From Modestobacter sp. (GTDB taxonomy: Bacteria; Actinomycetota; Actinomycetes; Mycobacteriales; Geodermatophilaceae), in assembly GCA_025965635.1 (NCBI GenBank), contig JAOPWO010000313.1, positions 1 through 10,711 on the forward strand: DNA of 10,711 bases. The letters are read 5' to 3'. This document shows, piece by piece, positions 6,609-10,711 of this stretch. The translations under genes were made by a program, and so were the position numbers. The notes under the pieces are model-generated. The model searched no databases, had not been told where the DNA came from, and saw only the letters and a program-made list of their open reading frames with translations. The stretch's first letter is position 1. Every line of letters starts with the position of its first letter.

Positions 6609-7643
6609 ATGAGCGGCGTACGGAAGCGGATCGGGTTTCTCTCCTTCGGGCACTGGCAGCCGATCGCCGGCTCGCAGGTGCGCACTGCGCGCGACGCGCT
6701 GGTGCAGACCGTCGAGCTGGCCGTGGCCGCCGAGGAGCTCGGTGTCGACGGCGCGTACGTCCGGGTGCACCACTTCGCCCGGCAGGCGGCGGCGCCGTTC
6801 CCGGTGCTGGCCGCGATGGCCGCCCGCACGTCGCGGATCGAGCTGGGCACCGGCGTCATCGACATGCGCTACGAGAACCCGCTGTACATGGCGGAGGAGG
6901 CCGCGGCCACGGACCTGCTGTCCGACGGGCGGCTGCAGCTGGGCGTCAGCCGGGGATCACCGGAGACGGCGCTGCACGGCGCGCAGGCCTTCGGCCACGT
7001 ACCGGCCGAGGGGAGCGACGACGGCGCCATGGCGCGGGAGCACACCGCGCTGTTCCGTGCGGCCCTCAGCGGTGCCGCGGTCGTCGACGCCGACCCCGCG
7101 ATGACCGGCGGCGTGCGCGGCCGGCTGCCGGTCCAACCGCAGTCGCCGGGCCTGGCCGAGCGGATCTGGTGGGGGTCGGGCACCCGGGCGACGGCGATCT
7201 GGACCGCCGAGCAGGGGATGAACCTGATGAGCTCCACGCTGCTCAGCGAGGACACCGGGGTGCCCTTCGACGAGCTGCAGGCCGAGCAGATCAGCCGGTT
7301 CCGCGCCGCGTGGGCCGACGCCGGCTGGGAGCGCGAGCCGCGGGTGTCGGTGAGCCGCAGCGTCATGCCGATCACCAGCGACCTGGACCGGCAGTACTTC
7401 GGCGAGCGGAGCGGTGAGGACCAGGTCGGCTACCTGGACGGCGCCCGCTCCCGGTTCGGCAAGAGCTACGTCGGTGAGCCCGACCAGCTCGCCGAGGAGC
7501 TGTCCAAGGACGCCGCCGTCCGGGACGCGGACACCCTGCTGCTGACCGTGCCCAACATGCTGGGCGTCGACTACAACGCCCACCTGCTGCAGACGATCGT
7601 CGAGCACGTGGCGCCGGCGATCGGTTGGGAGCGCGGGCGGTAG
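6609..7643 (+). CDS. LLM class flavin-dependent oxidoreductase (luciferase-like monooxygenase)
   Basis: This 344-residue protein belongs to the bacterial luciferase-like monooxygenase family (PF00296), TIM-barrel enzymes using reduced FMN or coenzyme F420. Family features in order are the first strand RIGFLSFGHW (7-16), the helix VELAVAAEELGVDGAYVRVHHF (35-56) in place of the usual W-x-x-E-H-H, SRIELGTGVIDMRYENPLYMAEEAAATDLLSDGRLQLGVSRGSPE-like core (75-119), and a late KSYVGEPDQLAEEL segment where such enzymes have their GTPE/GSPE motif. The ATG at 6609 has GGAGGG six bases upstream. Substrate and cofactor cannot be read from sequence; F420 use is plausible in an actinobacterium. It is divergent from DUF427 and followed after 66 bases by the CitE-like gene, which seems to have its own promoter. 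The flavin reductase at 873 could supply reduced flavin, but that link is speculation. Confidence 0.88.
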   Translation: MSGVRKRIGFLSFGHWQPIAGSQVRTARDALVQTVELAVAAEELGVDGAYVRVHHFARQAAAPFPVLAAMAARTSRIELGTGVIDMRYENPLYMAEEAAATDLLSDGRLQLGVSRGSPETALHGAQAFGHVPAEGSDDGAMAREHTALFRAALSGAAVVDADPAMTGGVRGRLPVQPQSPGLAERIWWGSGTRATAIWTAEQGMNLMSSTLLSEDTGVPFDELQAEQISRFRAAWADAGWEREPRVSVSRSVMPITSDLDRQYFGERSGEDQVGYLDGARSRFGKSYVGEPDQLAEELSKDAAVRDADTLLLTVPNMLGVDYNAHLLQTIVEHVAPAIGWERGR

Positions 7644-7697
7644 CCCGGCGCGTGCTGGCCCTCGGGCCCCGCGGCGCGGAGCGGCCGGGGGAGCGGG

Positions 7698-7709
7698 GAC
7701 AATGGCCCG
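7698..7709 (+). promoter_or_regulatory. Candidate leaderless -10 box for the CitE-like gene
   Basis: GACAAT (7698-7703) fits NANNNT and is followed by six bases, GGCCCG, then the GTG start. This geometry puts the transcription start at the initiation codon. No convincing -35 element or Shine-Dalgarno sequence is visible. It implies the gene is transcribed independently of the monooxygenase upstream. Confidence 0.55.
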
Positions 7710-8546
7710 GTGCACATCGGCAGAACCGTAGATCCCGGAATCGCCCGCTCGTGGCTGCTCGTCAACGGCGCCCGCACCGAGCTGTTCGACACCGCGCACG
7801 ACTCGCGGGCCGACCAGGTCATCCTCGACATCGAGGATGCGGTGGACCCGGCGCGCAAGCCTGACGCCCGCGCCGACGTCGCCGCATACCTGGAGTCCAG
7901 TGACAAGCGCGCCTGGGTGCGGATCAACGACCGGTCGACGGATTTCTGGGACGGCGACGTCGCCGCGCTGGCCGGCCTGCCCGGCGTGGCCGGGGTGATG
8001 CTGGCCAAGACCGAGGCCGCCGAGCACGTCACCGAGACCTTCGACCGGCTCGGTGGGGTCACGCCCGTGCTCGCCCTCGTCGAGTCGGCGCTGGGCATCG
8101 AGGAGGCGGTGCGGATCGCCTCCGCCCGAGGTGCTTTCCGGCTGGCCTTCGGCAGCGGTGACTACCGCCGCGACACCGGCACCAGCGCCGACGACCTGGC
8201 GATGGCCTACCCGCGTTCCCGCCTGGTCATCGCCAGCCGGGTCGGTGGTCTGCCTGGGCCGATCGACGGCCCGACGGTGAGCACCAGCCACCCGGTGCTG
8301 CGCGAGCAGTCGGCACTCACGGTCTCCCTGGGGCTGACCGGGACGCTCTGCCTGGACATGGACCAGCTGCCGGTGATCAACGAGGTGATCAGCCCGGCGC
8401 CGTCCGACGTCGCCTGGGCGCGCGACTTCCTCGCCGACTTCGAGGCCCGTGGCCAGGTCATCCGGGACGGCAGCGACCTGCCCCGGCTGGGCCGCGCCCG
8501 CAAGATCGAGAAGCTGGCGACCGCTTTCGGCGTCGAGCCGGCCTGA
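7710..8546 (+). CDS. CitE-like HpcH/HpaI aldolase/citrate lyase family protein
   Basis: This 278-residue TIM-barrel protein matches CitE-like acyl-CoA lyases/thioesterases (PF03328). It shows RSWLLVNG near the N-terminus, ADQVILDIEDAVDPARKPDAR (34-54) with the conserved acidic pair, the substrate-phosphate arginine in WVRIND (Arg71), VMLAKTE (97-102), LALVESALGI with the metal-binding Glu125, and LAFGSGDYRRDTG with metal-binding Asp151. CitE-like enzymes usually have a C/A-I-H-P-x-Q motif near residue 215; here it reads CLDMDQ, so the His-Pro is missing, followed by the ordinary VINEVISPAPSDVAWARDFL. Activity on a CoA thioester such as malyl- or citramalyl-CoA is possible but not assured. The GTG start fits both the fold and the leaderless promoter. 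The length is typical. The gene ends in a CCTGA tandem repeat that supplies the stop, followed by a hairpin terminator. Confidence 0.86.
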   Translation: MHIGRTVDPGIARSWLLVNGARTELFDTAHDSRADQVILDIEDAVDPARKPDARADVAAYLESSDKRAWVRINDRSTDFWDGDVAALAGLPGVAGVMLAKTEAAEHVTETFDRLGGVTPVLALVESALGIEEAVRIASARGAFRLAFGSGDYRRDTGTSADDLAMAYPRSRLVIASRVGGLPGPIDGPTVSTSHPVLREQSALTVSLGLTGTLCLDMDQLPVINEVISPAPSDVAWARDFLADFEARGQVIRDGSDLPRLGRARKIEKLATAFGVEPA

Positions 8547-8561
8547 CCTGACCTGACCTGA
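8542..8561 (+). repeat. Four tandem copies of CCTGA spanning the CitE-like stop codon
   Basis: Four perfect five-base copies run from 8542 to 8561 and are followed by CC. The gene's TGA stop (8544-8546) lies in the first copy. The later TGAs at 8549, 8554 and 8559 fall in the other two frames and again in the first frame, so every reading frame is closed within 20 bases. Such a short tandem repeat could change copy number by slippage without affecting the protein. Confidence 0.85.
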
Positions 8562-8567
8562 CCGTCC

Positions 8568-8600
8568 CGGACCCCGTCGACCGCGGGTCGGCGGGGTCCG
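8568..8600. terminator. 15-bp hairpin terminator between convergent genes
   Basis: The arms at 8568-8582 and 8586-8600 pair over 15 bases with one T-G mismatch (a G-U wobble in RNA) and a GCG loop. The hairpin lies 21 bases past the CitE-like stop and 22 bases past the stop of the convergent small gene at 8623. It can serve both strands. It lacks a T-tract, as does the terminator at 6155. Confidence 0.8.
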
Positions 8601-8622
8601 TCGCCGTGGGCGACCGCCCGGC

Positions 8623-8829
8623 TCACTGCCCCATGGACGTCTGCGAGGCCCCGCTCTGCTGGGGCGGCCAGACCGCGGCCCTGACGTGCGGCAGCAGGAA
8701 CGCGTGCAGTTCGGTGCCGGGGTCGGCGACGAGGCAGCGTTCGTGCTCCCCGTCGGTGACCGTGAAGTGGATGCGACCCTCTTCGTAGGCGTACTGCCAG
8801 GCGGTCGTGATGGTGGCGACGGGGCTCAT
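8623..8829 (-). CDS. Small uncharacterised protein (68 aa)
   Basis: I do not recognise this gene. The product is 68 residues: an N-terminal stretch rich in alternating hydrophobic residues (ATITTAWQYAYEEGRIHFTVTDG) that looks like two or three beta strands, one cysteine (Cys32), a central DPGTELHAFLLPHVRAAVW segment that looks helical, and a polar Gln/Ser-rich tail. There is no signal peptide or membrane segment. The ATG at 8829-8827 has GAGAGGA six to nine bases upstream, and codon use matches the neighbours, so I believe it is expressed. The frame extends back to 8883 but that part is arginine/proline-rich and lacks a better start. It is divergent from another small gene at 8978 and convergent with the CitE-like gene. 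Confidence 0.72.
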   Translation of the reverse strand: MSPVATITTAWQYAYEEGRIHFTVTDGEHERCLVADPGTELHAFLLPHVRAAVWPPQQSGASQTSMGQ

Positions 8830-8923
8830 GGCGGGTCCTCTCCGTCGAGGAGCGGGGGCCGCGGCGCTGCGGCGGACCCCCATGATGACTGCGGCGCTGC
8901 GTATGCGTCATCCCACGTTGGGT

Positions 8924-8972
8924 CAGGATCGGCCCCGGCGACATCTGCCGGACATGTGGGGTGACGATCCTG
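8924..8972. promoter_or_regulatory. Separated inverted repeat in the divergent region before the small plus-strand gene
   Basis: CAGGATCG (8924-8931) and CGATCCTG (8965-8972) are perfect complements 33 bases apart. The right arm overlaps the proposed -10 hexamer of the gene at 8978, so a bound protein or DNA loop could block its transcription. It lies within the 148-base gap between two divergent small genes. Chance occurrence cannot be excluded. Confidence 0.3.
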
Positions 8973-8977
8973 GCCCC
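8966..8977 (+). promoter_or_regulatory. Candidate leaderless -10 box for the small gene at 8978
   Basis: GATCCT (8966-8971) fits NANNNT and is followed by six bases, GGCCCC, then ATG. The layout is the same as at 1418, 7698 and 10567. No Shine-Dalgarno sequence precedes this ATG. Transcription from the ATG itself is the likely reading. Confidence 0.5.
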
Positions 8978-9214
8978 ATGACGGCGAGCCTGTACGTGAC
9001 CGGTACGCACGTGGCCTCGGTGGCGCACGACCCGCTCCGCGACGGTCGCGACCTGCAGCGGACCGTCCAGCTGGCGCACGCGGTGGCCCGGCCGGTCGTC
9101 GACGGGTTGGCCGACTCCGCCTGCGGCGTGCTCGTCACCGCGATCGCCGACCTGGACTGGCAGATGGTGTGGGCGGTGCCGCGCTGCGAGGAGTGCCAGC
9201 GGCTCGTCGGCTGA
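8978..9214 (+). CDS. Small uncharacterised protein (78 aa) with a C-terminal CxxC
   Basis: I do not recognise this gene. The product has 78 residues. Residues 1-18 could form strands (ASLYVTGTHVASVAHD), residues 20-46 look like a helix (LRDGRDLQRTVQLAHAVARPVVDGLAD), and 48-68 are hydrophobic and strand-like (ACGVLVTAIADLDWQMVWAV). It ends PRCEECQRLVG with a C-x2-C pair that might bind a metal; only Cys49 is available as a further ligand in the chain, so dimeric binding or redox use is possible. Codon use is typical. The ATG is supported by the leaderless promoter pattern. The last three codons and stop lie inside the first copy of a duplicated 60-base repeat (from 9204), so the present C-terminus may have been set by repeat insertion or duplication. 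Confidence 0.68.
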   Translation: MTASLYVTGTHVASVAHDPLRDGRDLQRTVQLAHAVARPVVDGLADSACGVLVTAIADLDWQMVWAVPRCEECQRLVG

Positions 9215-9263
9215 CGCGCCGGTGAGCATCGCAGGGAGCGCCGGCGACCGAGGAGCGGAGGCG
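9204..9263. repeat. 60-bp direct repeat, copy 1
   Basis: This copy matches 9286-9345 at 59 of 60 positions; the only difference is A at 9225 against C at 9307. It begins inside the last codons of the small gene at 8978 and includes its stop codon. It is purine-rich toward its right end (AGGGAG, GAGGAGCGGAGG) and contains CGCCGG and CCGGCG arms (9217-9222 and 9241-9246) able to pair. Confidence 0.9.
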
Positions 9264-9285
9264 GTGCCGAGGACGACCGTGGGCA

Positions 9286-9345
9286 TCGTCGGCTGACGCG
9301 CCGGTGCGCATCGCAGGGAGCGCCGGCGACCGAGGAGCGGAGGCG
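9286..9345. repeat. 60-bp direct repeat, copy 2
   Basis: This is the second copy, 82 bases downstream of the first in the same orientation, with a 22-base spacer between. It lies between convergent genes and ends eight bases before the ComF-like stop codon. Together the two copies fill nearly all of the 139-base intergenic gap. A dispersed genomic repeat family, duplicated here in tandem, is the likely explanation. Confidence 0.9.
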
Positions 9346-9353
9346 CCGGGGAG

Positions 9354-10094
9354 TCAGCCGCCCTTGCGCCGGGTGAGCACCAGCCCGGCCACCTCCGTGG
9401 CGCCGGCCGCCAGCAGGGCGCGGGCCATCTCCCGCAGCGAGTAGCCCTCGGAGTACACGTCGTCGAAGACCAGGACCCGCCGTCCGGCGACGCGGTCCCG
9501 CGCGGGCACCGACAGGGCGGCTCGCAGCTCGCCTTCTGCGATCTCGCGGCGGGCCGCACGGCTGATCCCCAGGAACCGGCCGGTCGGTCGCGCCTTGTGC
9601 ACGAGGCCGGGGACGAAGGGCCAGTCCGGCCCGTGGCGGTGTGCGGCGTCAAGGACGAGCCGGAGGTAGTCCCACAGCCGCTGCGCGTCCGGGCCGACGT
9701 AGATGGCCCCGGTCGTGATCAGGTCGAAGCGCTGCAGCTCGTCGCGGTGGTGGTCCAGGTAGCCGACCAGGACGCGCCCGAGGACGTCGGCCCACTCCCG
9801 CTGGTCGTCGTACTTGTAGCTCATCACCGCGTCCCACATCGCCTCCGGCCGGCTGGTCACGGTGTAGATCCGGGAGAACCCGCGGTCCTCGACGGTGCAG
9901 GCGGCGTTGGGGCACGGCGTGCCGGTCGCCAGGGGCTGCCCGCACACGGTGCAGGCGGTCGCGCTGGGTCCGGTGTCCTGGAGCGCGACGCACGCGAAGC
10001 AGATGGCCGGGGTGCCGGTCGTGCGGTACGAGCACGCGCCGCAGTCGCCGAAACCGGCCGGCGGGGGCCGGAGTCGCTGCACGTCCATCGGCAT
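9354..10094 (-). CDS. ComF-like double-zinc-ribbon phosphoribosyltransferase homologue
   Basis: This 246-residue protein combines an N-terminal double zinc ribbon with a C-terminal type I phosphoribosyltransferase fold, the layout of the ComF family linked to DNA uptake. Cysteine pairs lie at 18/21 and 32/35, and at 48/51 with 61 and 66. The PRPP-loop region reads VLVFDDVYSEGYSLREMARALLAAGA (207-232): the acidic pair Asp211-Asp212 is kept, but the usual TTGAT is SEGYS. The preceding HKARPTGRFLGISRAARREI (166-185) corresponds to the ComF R-x-T-x-x-Q segment but lacks its Gln and Asn. PRPP chemistry is therefore uncertain. I chose the ATG at 10094-10092 because GAGG lies six bases upstream; Met3 is an alternative. 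No other competence gene is nearby. It follows the YchJ-like gene on the same strand after 85 bases that hold a hairpin, so co-transcription is unclear. Confidence 0.8.
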   Translation of the reverse strand: MPMDVQRLRPPPAGFGDCGACSYRTTGTPAICFACVALQDTGPSATACTVCGQPLATGTPCPNAACTVEDRGFSRIYTVTSRPEAMWDAVMSYKYDDQREWADVLGRVLVGYLDHHRDELQRFDLITTGAIYVGPDAQRLWDYLRLVLDAAHRHGPDWPFVPGLVHKARPTGRFLGISRAARREIAEGELRAALSVPARDRVAGRRVLVFDDVYSEGYSLREMARALLAAGATEVAGLVLTRRKGG

Positions 10095-10130
10095 CGGCCA
10101 CCTCGCGCGTCGCCTCGCGGTCCCCAGGGG

Positions 10131-10177
10131 GCGCGACGTTAGCGGACGACCGCCGTCCGGGGGGAGCGTCGTCGCGC
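10131..10177 (-). terminator. Nested hairpin after the YchJ-like gene
   Basis: An outer stem GCGCGACG/CGTCGCGC (10131-10138 and 10170-10177) encloses an inner stem CGGACG/CGTCCG (10143-10148 and 10154-10159) with a five-base loop. It begins three bases past the YchJ-like stop codon and lies 37 bases before the ComF-like start. It could terminate or attenuate transcription between the two genes. Confidence 0.45.
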
Positions 10178-10179
10178 GC

Positions 10180-10566
10180 TCAGCCCAGGGAGACGCCGTC
10201 GAGGTAGTACCAGCGGCCGCCCGTGCGGGTGAAGCGGCTGTTCTCGTGCTGGGCGCCGGCCACCCGGTCGAGGACGTGGTGGGCGCGGAACTCGATCGTG
10301 CCCTCGGTCGCGAGCAGGCCGCCTCCGGTGGTGACCAGGACGTCGAGCCCGGTCCACCGCACGGCCGGGTCGAGGTCGAGGTCGCGGGGACGGGTCGACG
10401 GGTGCCAGGTGGCGAGCAGGTAGCCGGTGTCCCCGACCGCGAAGGCGCTGTAGCGCGATCGCATCAGCTGCTCGGCGGTGCCGGCCCGGGCCGTGCCGTC
10501 GTGCAGCGGGCCGCAGCACTCGGTGTACGGCAGACCGGTGCCGCAGGGACAGCGTCGGGGAGCCAT
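10180..10566 (-). CDS. YchJ family (UPF0225) SEC-C motif protein
   Basis: This 128-residue protein belongs to the YchJ/UPF0225 family. The N-terminal SEC-C zinc-binding motif is clear: Cys6, Cys8 and Cys17-Cys18 in CPCGTGLPYTECCGPL. It is followed by the family hallmark AEQLMRSRYSAFAVGDTGYLLATWHPSTR (31-59) and an NTF2-like alpha/beta domain ending VLDRVAGAQHENSRFTRTGGRWYYLDG. The function is not established; SEC-C motifs elsewhere mediate protein contacts, as in SecA binding SecB. The length fits a compact single-domain member. The ATG at 10566 is directly before the zinc motif and six bases after a NANNNT hexamer, with no ribosome site, suggesting a leaderless mRNA. It is followed by a nested hairpin and then the ComF-like gene on the same strand. 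Confidence 0.92.
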   Translation of the reverse strand: MAPRRCPCGTGLPYTECCGPLHDGTARAGTAEQLMRSRYSAFAVGDTGYLLATWHPSTRPRDLDLDPAVRWTGLDVLVTTGGGLLATEGTIEFRAHHVLDRVAGAQHENSRFTRTGGRWYYLDGVSLG

Positions 10567-10578
10567 CGGGTCAGTCTG
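10567..10578 (-). promoter_or_regulatory. Candidate leaderless -10 box for the YchJ-like gene
   Basis: On the minus strand CAGACT (10578-10573) is followed by six bases, GACCCG, then the ATG. This matches the spacing and nearly the spacer word of the boxes at 1418, 7698 and 8966. No Shine-Dalgarno sequence is present. Confidence 0.55.
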
Positions 10579-10651
10579 CCCACGCCGGTCGCGGGCCAGC
10601 CGGCGGGCGTCGACGCCCCGGGTCGGTGATCGGGCCGCGGCGAGGGAGACC

Positions 10652-10711
10652 GTGGTGGCGGCCCTGCAGTGGCCGGCCCCTCGGACGGCGGCCGGCCCGA
10701 CGCGGAAGGGC
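10652..10711 (+). CDS. Possible start of a plus-strand gene, cut by window edge
   Basis: From GTG 10652 (or GTG 10655) the plus frame reads about 20 codons to the window end, VVAALQWPAPRTAAGPTRKG. All but one third position is G or C, and an AGGGAG ribosome-site-like word lies three to six bases upstream. The gene would be divergent from the YchJ-like gene across about 85 bases. The fragment is too short for any family assignment. Two GGCCGGCC palindromes lie within it and may instead form a hairpin, so the call is tentative. Confidence 0.3.
   Translation, partial: MVAALQWPAPRTAAGPTRKG

Noticed and set aside
4871..7417. An 848-codon plus-strand open frame
   Set aside because: It runs antisense through the PAS-GGDEF-EAL and DUF427 genes, is rich in Arg, Gly, Ala and Gln without any domain, and is open only because it mirrors G/C-ending codons on the other strand.
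873..7643. Flavin reductase and luciferase-like monooxygenase as a two-component system
   Set aside because: The genes are over 5 kb apart on opposite strands with unrelated genes between; a functional link is possible but the sequence gives no support.
9204..9345. Reading the two 60-bp repeats as a CRISPR array
   Set aside because: There are only two copies, the repeat is longer than usual, the spacer is 22 bases, the first copy overlaps a coding end, and no cas gene is nearby.
10571..10711. Minus-strand open frame ending four bases before the YchJ-like ATG, as a possible upstream partner gene
   Set aside because: About a quarter of its third positions are A or T, unlike neighbouring genes, and the translation is Arg/Pro-rich; the leaderless promoter of the YchJ-like gene overlaps its end.

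Overview
The window is very GC-rich (roughly three quarters G+C by eye). Its coding frames almost always carry G or C at the third codon position, GTG starts are common, and genes are densely packed on both strands. This points to a high-GC actinobacterium. The style resembles Geodermatophilaceae (Blastococcus, Modestobacter, Geodermatophilus), but that is an inference from style and not from a marker gene. The window looks like chromosomal accessory or housekeeping sequence. I see no phage, transposase, CRISPR array, rRNA or tRNA gene.

Left part (1-2857): the minus strand carries an ECF sigma factor overlapping a zinc-finger anti-sigma factor that is cut by the window edge. Upstream of them on the same strand is a flavin reductase-domain protein. 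It is divergent from a two-domain FAD/NAD(P) disulfide oxidoreductase on the plus strand. Middle-left (2858-6202): a minus-strand transglutaminase-like protease follows, then about 230 bases that look coding but have no intact gene, then a large PAS-GGDEF-EAL cyclic-di-GMP protein whose GGDEF motif is degenerate and whose EAL residues are intact.

Middle-right (6203-8600): a DUF427 protein with a strong hairpin terminator is divergent from a luciferase-like flavin monooxygenase. A CitE/HpcH-family lyase follows on the plus strand and ends in a CCTGA tandem repeat and another terminator. Right part (8601-10711): two small uncharacterised proteins are divergent from each other. Next come a duplicated 60-bp repeat, a ComF-like double-zinc-ribbon phosphoribosyltransferase homologue, a YchJ-family SEC-C protein, and possibly the start of a plus-strand gene at the edge.

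No single multi-gene system is evident. Most genes look like one- or two-gene transcription units. The most informative patterns are regulatory. Four genes start exactly six bases after a NANNNT hexamer, with near-identical spacer words, which fits leaderless transcription; seven others have clear Shine-Dalgarno sequences. The sigma-factor and transglutaminase leaders share two long words in the same order, each near an 8-bp inverted repeat. Several enzymes (oxidoreductase, CitE-like, ComF-like, GGDEF) keep their family fold but have changed a hallmark catalytic motif.
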